A stretch of DNA of 64,000 bases from Paenibacillus sp. VTT E-133291 (GTDB taxonomy: Bacteria > Bacillota > Bacilli > Paenibacillales > Paenibacillaceae), in contig NZ_NFVA01000013.1 in assembly GCF_002264395.1 (NCBI RefSeq), forward strand, positions 30,069 through 94,068. Reading direction: 5' to 3'. Below, one piece after another: positions 25,056 to 32,121 of this stretch (positions are counted from its first letter, which is position 1; every line of letters begins with the position of its first letter). A program made the translations under genes and the position numbers. The notes beneath the pieces were generated by a model, which worked only from the letters and a program-made list of their open reading frames with translations, ran no database searches and was not told the DNA's origin.

Positions 25056-25383
25056 TTTGCTAGTAAAAATTGCAGAAGAGTATAACCAGGTTGATACAAG
25101 CGATTCAGAAATTAATCGGCTTTATGAAAACCTGAAGGATTTCCCTTTTGACGTTGCCTACGAAAACATCCGGCAACACATGCTAACTAATCCATGGCCT
25201 CCTAAGATTGCGCAAATCCGTGGTGGGTCAGGGGATCTACGAGATAAGGGACTTCTCAAGGATCAGACATCAGAGTATTTTGCCGAAAGAGACAGATCCC
25301 GAGCTGCCGCTAAGCCAGTACCTGCGGGATGGAAGGAGGAACTATATGCGCGCCTTAAATCAGGAGCCACCGCACGACATTGA
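25033..25383 (+). CDS. Replicative helicase loader/inhibitor (G39P-like)
   Basis: 116 aa. The N-terminal domain (LLVKIAEEYNQVD ... LKDFPFDVAYENIRQHM ... PPKIAQIRG) matches the helical fold of the SPP1 G39P family, which binds the phage DnaB helicase and delivers it to the initiator. TTG 25033 is preferred because AGGAGG lies 9 nt upstream. It overlaps the initiator gene end and the helicase gene start. Confidence 0.7.
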   Translation: MKRAQVIDLLVKIAEEYNQVDTSDSEINRLYENLKDFPFDVAYENIRQHMLTNPWPPKIAQIRGGSGDLRDKGLLKDQTSEYFAERDRSRAAAKPVPAGWKEELYARLKSGATARH

Positions 25384-26716
25384 AGCAGAATGGTCTGTTC
25401 TTGGAGCAATCATGATTGATACCACTGGTGATGCTATAGATAAGGCGATTTCTTTAGCACCACAAGTGTTCTATGATCCGATGAATCGAACGATCTTCTC
25501 AGGAATGGTTGAGCTTCACAACGCGGGTGAGCAAATTGATATCCGATCTCTGACGGGGGCACTTCTACAGTGGAAAAGCCTGGATAAGGTTGGTGGCGTT
25601 CATCACCTTTCCCAAATTGCTCGATCATCACCAACTGCAGCGAACATCGAATATTTTATCGGCATCCTCAACAACAAATTCACTTTGCGAGAAGCCTTGA
25701 AGAATGCTTATGAGCTAATTGAAATGGTTCATGAAAGTGAGGATGCCGATGCTGTAGTGTCCCATGCTCTTACCAAGTCAGCCGCGCTATCCGATCAATC
25801 CGCGCCTAAGCAGGATTTCAAATCAACGAGAGAAATCGGAATTGCTTATATCGAAACGATAGAGCAACGGGTTAGTAACCGGCTGAGTGGAACCATTAGC
25901 GGTAAAGAGACCGGATTTAAAGATTTGGACAAGCTTACGGGCGGGTTTCAAAAGCAGGATCTGATTATTGTCGCGGCTCGTCCATCTGTAGGTAAAACGG
26001 CATTTGCCCTTAATATTGCTCAAAATGCTGCTAAATTAACTAATGAACCTATTGCTGTATTTAGCTTGGAGATGTCAGAGCAACAGCTTATGCAACGTAT
26101 GGTGTGCGCTGAGGTTAATCTCGACGCTAATGACCTGAGAATGGGCGATATCACCAGTGACGATGATTGGGGTAAGTTGACCATTGGTATTTCTTCTCTT
26201 GCAGACAAGAACATTTTAATTGCTGACGATCCAGTTGTCACCGTGCATGATATTCGAGCCAAGTGTCGGCGTTTGAAAAGAGAACAGGGTCTTGGAATGA
26301 TCATCATTGATTACTTGCAGCTGATCCAGGGAAGTAGTGGAAAACGTGGGGAAAATCGACAACAAGAGGTTTCAGAAATTTCCCGAGTGTTGAAGCAAAT
26401 AGCTCGTGAATTGGATGTGCCGGTTATCGCGTTGTCCCAACTCAGCCGTAAAGTTGAAGAACGCCAGGACAAACGTCCGATGATGAGTGACCTTCGAGAG
26501 TCTGGTTCTATTGAACAGGATGCAGATATTGTAGCTTTCCTTTACCGGGATGATTATTACAACCAGGAGTCCGAGAAGAAAAACATTATCGAAATCATCA
26601 TATCTAAGCAGCGTAATGGTCCTACTGGAACGGTTGAACTTGTGTTCCTCAAGAATTTTAACAAGTTCGTGAATTACGAAAGGGCGCATGTCAATAACTT
26701 GCCTCAGCCAGCCTGA
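25346..26716 (+). CDS. Replicative DNA helicase (DnaB family)
   Basis: 456 aa. N-terminal DnaB domain (PPHDIEAEWSVLGAIM) and a RecA-like ATPase domain with Walker A ARPSVGKTAF (~211), Walker B GMIIIDYLQLI, VIALSQLSRKVE and DLRESGSIEQDAD. It unwinds DNA at the prophage fork. ATG 25346 is chosen because GGAAGGAGG is 6-8 nt upstream and the sequence then begins like other DnaB proteins. Its start lies inside the loader gene (38-nt overlap). Confidence 0.93.
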   Translation: MRALNQEPPHDIEAEWSVLGAIMIDTTGDAIDKAISLAPQVFYDPMNRTIFSGMVELHNAGEQIDIRSLTGALLQWKSLDKVGGVHHLSQIARSSPTAANIEYFIGILNNKFTLREALKNAYELIEMVHESEDADAVVSHALTKSAALSDQSAPKQDFKSTREIGIAYIETIEQRVSNRLSGTISGKETGFKDLDKLTGGFQKQDLIIVAARPSVGKTAFALNIAQNAAKLTNEPIAVFSLEMSEQQLMQRMVCAEVNLDANDLRMGDITSDDDWGKLTIGISSLADKNILIADDPVVTVHDIRAKCRRLKREQGLGMIIIDYLQLIQGSSGKRGENRQQEVSEISRVLKQIARELDVPVIALSQLSRKVEERQDKRPMMSDLRESGSIEQDADIVAFLYRDDYYNQESEKKNIIEIIISKQRNGPTGTVELVFLKNFNKFVNYERAHVNNLPQPA

Positions 26717-26777
26717 AAATAAAGAAAGCTGGGCATTGGCGCAGAGTAGACGCATACAGCGAAGGAAGGTGAATTGC

Positions 26778-26981
26778 ATGGATGAAAAAATAATGACTAT
26801 CGCGGATTTGATTGACTATTTGCAGACATTACCGCTTGATGCTGAGTTGTTTGTATATCTCTGTAACGGTGGATTTGGATCTCTTGATACCGCCAATGAT
26901 ATCGAGCAATATTTTAAATTCGATGAGTCAGCTAATACCTTGTATCTCGATCATGTTCGTTATGAGTTGGAAAATAAATAA
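26778..26981 (+). CDS. Small phage protein (67 aa)
   Basis: Not recognised. Acidic: MDEKIMTIADLIDYLQTLPL then VYLCNGGFGSLD. AAGGAAGG precedes ATG 26778. It is first of three genes preceded by a repeated leader motif. Confidence 0.55.
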   Translation: MDEKIMTIADLIDYLQTLPLDAELFVYLCNGGFGSLDTANDIEQYFKFDESANTLYLDHVRYELENK

Positions 26982-27051
26982 TGATACTGCGCAGTACGAA
27001 GGATGCTGAACAATAGACGCATACGGTGCAAGAAGGAGGGTAATTAGAAAG

Positions 27052-27588
27052 ATGTACGATAAGGAAAAAATGTTAGAAAAATTGAAGGGGCTAAAAGCTT
27101 TGGCTGAGCGTGGAGTTGATGGAGAAAAGGAATCCGCGCAAAGGATGCTTGAAAAGCTCATGGAGAAATACGGCATCACGGAAAGTGACATCGGTGCCGA
27201 AACGGTGGAAATCGCATGGTTCAGGTATCATGACGATTCGGAACTTCGGCTACTGAATCAGATCCTTTATATGGTGCTTGGGGATTGTGATTTTTACAGC
27301 AAATTAGGAGCTTCAAAGAGGAAACATAAAGTCTTAGGCGCTTATTGTACGGCAGCAGAACGTTTGGAAATAGAACTGAATTTTGATTTCTACAAGCGAG
27401 CGATGCAGGAAGAGTTGAAGTTATTCTATAGCGCATTCATGAACAAAAACAAGTTATTTCCTTCTGAAGAAAAAGCCAAGGCAACAACTTCTGGTAAGGC
27501 TCTATCACGAGAAGAAGAACTGAGGCTATCTTTCATGATGGAGGGCATGGAACGGCGCACCATGACGAAAATGATAGAAAATGATTGA
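27052..27588 (+). CDS. DUF2786-domain protein
   Basis: 178 aa. The N-terminal ~45 residues (MLEKLKGLKALAERGVDGEKESA ... EKYGIT) match the DUF2786 pattern. A predicted alpha/beta domain follows (~60-178). DUF2786 proteins are common in phages and their role is unknown. AAGGAGGG precedes ATG. Confidence 0.65.
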   Translation: MYDKEKMLEKLKGLKALAERGVDGEKESAQRMLEKLMEKYGITESDIGAETVEIAWFRYHDDSELRLLNQILYMVLGDCDFYSKLGASKRKHKVLGAYCTAAERLEIELNFDFYKRAMQEELKLFYSAFMNKNKLFPSEEKAKATTSGKALSREEELRLSFMMEGMERRTMTKMIEND

Positions 27589-27627
27589 TGTGCAGTACGA
27601 ATACACGGTGAAGGAGTGAAACGGAAA

Positions 27628-28143
27628 ATGTCTTATGAATATTATATTTCCCCTGAAGACTATGAACGGGCAGCATACAACGGTATCAAACGCGGGACTC
27701 TAGATTGGAGGGTTCGAGTTGCTGCTTGGGGTATAGAACAGGCAGTTCGAATACCTCCACGGAAACTGAAAAATCACTCAGAATGGATTGAGATCGCGGC
27801 TAAGAACGGTATCCCGTATCAAAATTTCATTAACCGTGTAAGTTTAAAATGGACGCCAGAACGCGCAGCTACTCAACCGCTTTTGACTAATGAGAAGCGC
27901 GCTGAACAGATGAAGAAGCAGAATCCTGTAAAACGTAATTATCCAGAAGAATTGATTAAGCAGGCAGCCAGTAATGGAGTTTCCCGAAACACCTTTTATG
28001 CGCGAGTTCGCAACGGCTGGGATTGGGAAAGAGCAGCATCAGAACCGCTTGTCTCTTCTCAGGAATGCGGACGCAGAGGGATTGAATCAGTGTACAAGAA
28101 ATACGGGAATATTAACGCTCTAATTTTTCAAAAAAGAGGCTGA
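27628..28143 (+). CDS. Phage protein with three ~35-residue HTH-like repeats
   Basis: 171 aa. Three units follow the pattern AAxNGI(x4)F/LxxRVxxxxxxExAxxxP: YERAAYNGIKRGTLDWRVRV, then IEIAAKNGIPYQNFINRVSL, then IKQAASNGVSRNTFYARVRN. Each resembles a helix-turn-helix of the kind found in phage DNA-binding proteins and homing-endonuclease modules. Function unknown. ATG 27628 is used; GTG 27616 overlaps the GGAG. Confidence 0.6.
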   Translation: MSYEYYISPEDYERAAYNGIKRGTLDWRVRVAAWGIEQAVRIPPRKLKNHSEWIEIAAKNGIPYQNFINRVSLKWTPERAATQPLLTNEKRAEQMKKQNPVKRNYPEELIKQAASNGVSRNTFYARVRNGWDWERAASEPLVSSQECGRRGIESVYKKYGNINALIFQKRG

Positions 28144-28147
28144 GGCG

Positions 28148-28450
28148 TTGAGCACATTATCCCCAATCCATCCACAAGCCGTGAATATGATCAATATGGC
28201 TCTTAGCAAGGTAATTCGCAAGGGCGGCAAGATCGAGCGAATGCAGCTTTATGTATGCCCACGGTCAGAACTGGCTCAGCATTACATAATAAAAACAGCA
28301 TTTGGAGATTTACGGATTCATCCAGGCGATTTCGTCCCGAAAGGCTATTCTTATCTGCTTGAAGATCCAGGTGGAGATAAGAGAGGATTTGCTTGGGTAT
28401 CAATACCGAAAGATGCGAGGATAACAGAAAATCGGCAAAAGGAGGCGTAG
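28148..28450 (+). CDS. Phage protein of unknown function (100 aa)
   Basis: Not recognised. Starts TTG 28148 (MSTLSPIHPQAVNMINMALS), followed by a beta-rich region. It begins 4 nt after the preceding stop. Confidence 0.5.
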   Translation: MSTLSPIHPQAVNMINMALSKVIRKGGKIERMQLYVCPRSELAQHYIIKTAFGDLRIHPGDFVPKGYSYLLEDPGGDKRGFAWVSIPKDARITENRQKEA

Positions 28451-28452
28451 AA

Positions 28453-28662
28453 GTGATCATCAAAACAGTCAAAAATATTAATTCGGCAGCTGGAAGTATT
28501 GTTTCAGGAGTGTCATTCCGGGCGCAGCGTGAAAAGAATGGGTACAGCATAACATTCGGAGAATTCAAAGGTCAGTATATCCCAGCATCATCAGCAATCA
28601 TACTCAGTGATATTGTTCTTGACGAAGATGGGAAGATGCCGCGTGGATCGAGATATGCATAG
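28453..28662 (+). CDS. Phage protein of unknown function (69 aa)
   Basis: Not recognised. GTG 28453 follows AAAGGAGGC and is the only well-placed start; it begins two bases after the upstream stop. It is the last gene before the hairpin at 28672-28703. Confidence 0.5.
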   Translation: MIIKTVKNINSAAGSIVSGVSFRAQREKNGYSITFGEFKGQYIPASSAIILSDIVLDEDGKMPRGSRYA

Positions 28663-28665
28663 ACA

Positions 28666-28703
28666 GAAAAAGACCCCCTAATCCTTGGCGGGGGCTGGGG
28701 GTC
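28666..28703 (-). terminator. GACCCCC/GGGGGTC hairpin, T-run on the minus strand
   Basis: GACCCCC (28672-28678) pairs with GGGGGTC (28697-28703). On the minus strand it is followed by TCTTTTT, so it would stop antisense transcripts, although no minus-strand gene is nearby. On the plus strand it is only a stem. Confidence 0.45.
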
Positions 28704-28760
28704 AATGAAAGTCAACTTTTAACCTCAACCCATTATAACTGATAAAGGGGATTGAGGGGA

Positions 28761-29252
28761 ATGGCAATGGTATTGGAACAAGGGGAATTGTTTCCAAGTG
28801 CAAGCTTGGCAGAGATAGAACGAACCAAAGTCCTTTTAATGGAATATCGGAAAATGCGGCTTCTGATGGATGATTATGAGAATCACCAGTCAGACATGCA
28901 GCAAGTTGCTATTGACGGTGAAGTCGCACGACGGGTAGATCAGGACGAAATGCACGCTGATAAGACGGCGAATGCGGTGATCCTTGCTGAAAAGCAACGC
29001 CTGGTATATGAGCAGTACCGATACAGAGATGAGGCACTTAAACGGGCACACAATATTATTATAGATGATGAAACTAAAAAGGTAATAGATTACCGATACT
29101 TTCAGGGCTTTACAATGAAGGAAACATGTCTGTTCTTCAAACGGGACGTGGGAGACAGCACCATAAAGCGTAAAGCCAAAGAAGGAGCTATCATGATTGC
29201 CAACAACCTCAAAACTCTATGTTTCTTTGATAAGGATGTAGTGAATTTTTGA
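28761..29252 (+). CDS. ArpU/RinA-like late transcription regulator
   Basis: 163 aa. Helical N-terminus, then a C-terminal sigma-like region (VIDYRYFQGFTMKETCLFFKRDVGDSTIKRKAKEG) resembling the HTH of ArpU-type phage late regulators. It lies between early genes and the packaging module, where such regulators usually sit. The TGACC repeats beginning at its stop codon are its likely binding site. Start may be ATG 28761 or 28767, each with a GGGG upstream. Confidence 0.7.
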   Translation: MAMVLEQGELFPSASLAEIERTKVLLMEYRKMRLLMDDYENHQSDMQQVAIDGEVARRVDQDEMHADKTANAVILAEKQRLVYEQYRYRDEALKRAHNIIIDDETKKVIDYRYFQGFTMKETCLFFKRDVGDSTIKRKAKEGAIMIANNLKTLCFFDKDVVNF

Positions 29253-29287
29253 CCCGATTGTGACCCAGTTGTGACCTTACATTGACC
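29250..29287 (+). promoter_or_regulatory. Four TGACC repeats with 11-bp period, putative late activator site
   Basis: TGACC starts at 29250, 29261, 29272 and 29283, exactly one helical turn apart. The first overlaps the stop codon of the late regulator. The array ends 16 nt before a -35 box, the usual place for an activator. Confidence 0.6.
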
Positions 29288-29303
29288 CTAAGCTGATCCA
29301 CCG

Positions 29304-29332
29304 TTGAACCTTTTTCCGTGATATATTGATAT
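29304..29332 (+). promoter_or_regulatory. Candidate phage late promoter
   Basis: TTGAAC (29304-29309), 17 nt, TGATAT (29327-29332). The -10 is poor, in keeping with dependence on an activator. Confidence 0.45.
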
Positions 29333-29371
29333 CGTAGAAATTTAGGCGAGACACAAAATGTATTTCTAAGA

Positions 29372-29400
29372 AAGTCGCTCTTAACTGGGCGGCTTTTTTT
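29372..29400 (+). terminator. Terminator between late promoter and the late genes
   Basis: AAGTCGC (29372-29378) pairs with GCGGCTT (29389-29395) with one G-U, followed by a run of T. It would end early transcripts, and also transcripts from the 29304 promoter unless bypassed. Confidence 0.75.
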
Positions 29401-29427
29401 TCATGTTCATAATACTGGGGTGGTGAT

Positions 29428-29988
29428 ATGAAAGTAGTCCAGCCGATCCGCGATGAACGGATCATTGATGGTATGAAGTATTATTTTCGGAGCCGAAGCA
29501 TGCGAAATTATCTTTTCTTTTGCTTGGGTATTTACTCAGGGCTTCGGGTTTCAGACTTACTAACACTTTCAGTCAGAGATGCTAGGCACGACTATATTAG
29601 TAAAGTCGAGCAAAAGAACAAGAACAATAAGAGATTCCTTGTTCATCATAGCATTCGCAAAGATTTAGATGAATTCATTAAAGGTAAAGCAGATGACGAA
29701 TTTTTGTTCGCCAGTAGGCAAAAGAAAAAAATAAGTCAGCTTAAGCAACAGCCGATAGATCGTTCAACGGCTTATCGGTTTCTTAACGATGCAGCTAAAC
29801 ATTTCGATCTTGAAGAGTTTGGCAACCACACGCTTCGTAAAACGTGGGGATATCGGCTATATAAACAAGATGAGAGAAATCTACCGTTACTAATCGATGC
29901 GTTCGGTCATAGCGATATGCGGGTTACATTACGGTATATTGGCCTGACACAAGACCTTTTAGACCGTGCAACCATGCGTATGCGTTGA
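29428..29988 (+). CDS. Small tyrosine recombinase (catalytic domain only)
   Basis: 186 aa, lacking the N-terminal arm-binding domain. Catalytic residues: Arg in YSGLRVSDLL, Lys in the beta-hairpin (KNKNNKRFLV), HxxR in HTLRKTWGY, His in FGHSDMRVTLRY, and the final Tyr in that motif or just beyond. Such mini-recombinases are common beside the terminase genes of Gram-positive phages and probably act on dimer resolution or DNA processing, not host insertion. Confidence 0.8.
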   Translation: MKVVQPIRDERIIDGMKYYFRSRSMRNYLFFCLGIYSGLRVSDLLTLSVRDARHDYISKVEQKNKNNKRFLVHHSIRKDLDEFIKGKADDEFLFASRQKKKISQLKQQPIDRSTAYRFLNDAAKHFDLEEFGNHTLRKTWGYRLYKQDERNLPLLIDAFGHSDMRVTLRYIGLTQDLLDRATMRMR

Positions 29989-30229
29989 TTCTAGCGCACC
30001 ACAATTAGGCGTGTGTCGCACTCAGTAAAGAAAGGATGGATACATTATATGAAGGAACAGAAAAAATAGAAGAATGTTCTACTGCACCAGAATTCCTTTA
30101 TGGTTCACTCAAAGCCTGTTTTTGAGGGGTTTAGCAGCAGCAGCCTTTAGGCCAGTAAAGTAACGATTGTAAATAACTGTTAAAAGTGTACTGTCCAAAC
30201 TCGAATGTCGTGCGGAGGTGTTTGAATGA

Positions 30230-30976
30230 GTGGGTAGGGGCCGCAGTGAAAAACGTGACAAAGCATTCCGTATGTGGGAGAAAAGTGGCCGGACAATGCC
30301 ACTGGTGGACATCGCCAAGAAGATGGATGTAGCTGCTTCGCTCATACGGAAATGGAAGCATGAGGATGCATGGGAGGCGAAGCCAAGCCGAAAGCGCGGC
30401 GGACAGCCTGGGAATAAGAATGCCGAGGGCAATAAAGGCGGCGGCGCTCCACCGGGGAATAAGAATGGCTGGAAGCACGGCATGTATGAATCCATGTGGA
30501 TGAGCGAGATCGCCGCCGAGCATAAGATGAAGCTCATGACGATGGAAACAGATCCTCGTCAGATCCTCATCAATGAAGTATCGCTGCTTGAATACCGGGA
30601 ATACCGCCTTATGCGGTACAGCCGAGAGATTGAGCAGGGATGGGATGCAACGATTGTCCAGTCCAAGAAAGAGCGCTTCAAGAAAGTAGTCGAGGATTTT
30701 GGCGACACTCCTACCTTTGATGCTCATGGTTTCCTTGAAGTGGAGTTGAAGCTTGAGCATGAGATGATTGAAGTGGAGACCGTGACAAAGACTCCACAAA
30801 TGCTGGAGCGCCTGCTTGCAATAGAGGGCCAGCTATCAAATGTGCAAGGCAGGAAGCTGAAGTGTATTGCGCTTCTCGATCAGTTTGATCGTAATGAGCT
30901 GACAACCGCAGAACTGCAGCTCAAGGTGGAGCGTATGCAACTTGAAGTGAATAAGATCAGATCGGAGGCGTGGTAA
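30230..30976 (+). CDS. Terminase small subunit, PBSX XtmA type
   Basis: 248 aa. N-terminal HTH (FRMWEKSGRTMPLVDIAKKM, IRKWKHEDAW) recognising packaging DNA, then a Gly/Asn-rich hinge (GGQPGNKNAEG, GGGAPPGNKNGWKHG) and a helical C-terminal part. The hinge is typical of the PBSX/XtmA family. GTG 30230 with CGGAGGTG upstream; an ATG at 30226 is in another frame. It overlaps the next start by 1 nt. The 29989-30229 gap shows no other gene. Confidence 0.78.
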   Translation: MGRGRSEKRDKAFRMWEKSGRTMPLVDIAKKMDVAASLIRKWKHEDAWEAKPSRKRGGQPGNKNAEGNKGGGAPPGNKNGWKHGMYESMWMSEIAAEHKMKLMTMETDPRQILINEVSLLEYREYRLMRYSREIEQGWDATIVQSKKERFKKVVEDFGDTPTFDAHGFLEVELKLEHEMIEVETVTKTPQMLERLLAIEGQLSNVQGRKLKCIALLDQFDRNELTTAELQLKVERMQLEVNKIRSEAW

Positions 30977-31659
30977 TGGCAAGGCATGCAATACTCCAGA
31001 CGTTTTACACATCAGAGAAGTGGATAGTCTTTCGGCTTAATCTGATCGTGGAGCGCGGCAACTCTTGCCAGCGCTGCGGCTGTATCATTGGTAAGCCCGC
31101 TGATATCATCGGTCACCATAAGATTGAGTTAACGCCTGAGAATGTTAACGACCATTCAATTAGCCTTAACCCGGATTTGGTTGAGCTGGTCTGTTACGAC
31201 TGCCATAACCAGGAACATAAACGGTTTGGCTACCAGAACAGGAAAGAGGTCTTCTTAGTCTACGGTCCGCCGCTAGCTGGGATGGTGGATCTTGTGCGGC
31301 AGCAGATGAGTCGGGGGGATCTGATCGTAAACATGGATCTTCTATACTCTGCGCTGTCGGGCCTACCTGACTATGACAAACCGGATGCGCTGTTCAGCAA
31401 TGTGATCGGTGTGCAGAACTTCCTTATCGACAACATCAAGACACGGCTGGGAAAATGGGGGACGGCTTGGATCATCGGCGGGTTTCCCGAAAAGTTCAAG
31501 CGTGATCGAATTGCCGAAGAGACTGGCGCTGAACTGATCTACTGTCCAGTGAGCCGGGAGGATTGCCTTGCAAGATTGGAAGGCAGCATGGAGCTGCGAT
31601 ATCGCAAGGATGAATGGCGCGGCTACATTGAGAAATGGTTCGAAAAATTTCAGGAATAA
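30976..31659 (+). CDS. HNH endonuclease with C-terminal kinase-like domain
   Basis: 227 aa. N-terminal HNH fold: zinc cysteines CQRCGC and CYDCHNQEH, with GHHKIEL. HNH proteins next to terminase genes take part in genome cutting at cos in HK97-type phages. The C-terminal part begins with VYGPPLAGMVDLV, a P-loop-like segment, and resembles AAA/kinase modules fused to phage HNH proteins. ATG 30976 follows CGGAGGCG. Confidence 0.75.
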   Translation: MARHAILQTFYTSEKWIVFRLNLIVERGNSCQRCGCIIGKPADIIGHHKIELTPENVNDHSISLNPDLVELVCYDCHNQEHKRFGYQNRKEVFLVYGPPLAGMVDLVRQQMSRGDLIVNMDLLYSALSGLPDYDKPDALFSNVIGVQNFLIDNIKTRLGKWGTAWIIGGFPEKFKRDRIAEETGAELIYCPVSREDCLARLEGSMELRYRKDEWRGYIEKWFEKFQE

Positions 31660-31688
31660 ATAAAAATATTTTTTTTATTTTTTTCTCA

Positions 31689-31702
31689 GACCCCCCCGGG
31701 TC
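31689..31702. other. Poly-C palindrome, candidate cos site
   Basis: GACCC-CCCC-GGGTC lies in an A/T-only surround between the HNH gene and the next terminase subunit. cos sites are often short GC-rich islands near terminase and HNH genes. It could instead be a weak terminator. Confidence 0.35.
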
Positions 31703-31794
31703 AAAAATATTTTTTCAGCTTTGGGTAACCGTAGAGGGGACCCTTTTATTTTACACGCCTAAAATTTTGAAATTGGATCGAGGTGCTGAATTCT

Positions 31795-32121
31795 ATGGAA
31801 AAATTGGAGGTCTACAGTCGAGAGTTGGCGAAGTTGCAGGCCATCTTTTCCGATGTTGATCCGGCTAAGGCTCAGCTGGTAGAAGGGCTGATGGAGGATG
31901 CGGCGTTCCTGAAAGCAGAAAACGCCGTTCTGAAGCAGGCGCTTAAGGCAACTGGCATGGTGAAGATCCACCCGAATAATCCAGATCTACAGAAGCCGGT
32001 TGAAGCTGCGCGGCAGTACCTGAAGAACGTCAATGCGTATGCAGTGGTCATAAAAACACTGAACGGTGTGCTTTCCAAGAATGCACTTGACCCGGATGAT
32101 GATATGGAAGACTACGAATGA
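31795..32121 (+). CDS. Second terminase small subunit-like protein (P27-like)
   Basis: 108 aa, helical. NPDLQKPVEAARQYLKNVNAYAVVIKTLNGVL resembles the C-terminal region of P27-family small terminases, followed by an acidic tail. ATGA overlap with the large subunit gene supports that it works with TerL. It makes two small-subunit candidates in this phage. ATG 31795 follows GAGGTG. Confidence 0.6.
   Translation: MEKLEVYSRELAKLQAIFSDVDPAKAQLVEGLMEDAAFLKAENAVLKQALKATGMVKIHPNNPDLQKPVEAARQYLKNVNAYAVVIKTLNGVLSKNALDPDDDMEDYE

Larger units (their letters stand above)
26747..27616 (+). repeat. Repeated leader motifs before three consecutive genes
   Basis: TAGACGCATAC occurs at 26747-26757 and 27014-27024, each followed closely by a GAAGGAGG-type ribosome site. 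TGCGCAGTACGAA (26988-27000) recurs as TGTGCAGTACGAA (27589-27601). The genes at 26778, 27052 and 27628 thus share duplicated 5' leaders. Confidence 0.6.

Noticed and set aside
30131..30799. 222-codon minus-strand ORF opposite the small terminase gene
   Set aside because: Antisense shadow of a well-supported gene, with no ribosome site or family pattern.
31660..31740. T-rich stretch after the HNH gene as a terminator
   Set aside because: The T-runs precede and follow the palindrome, and late genes continue directly downstream; noted only as a possible cos region.
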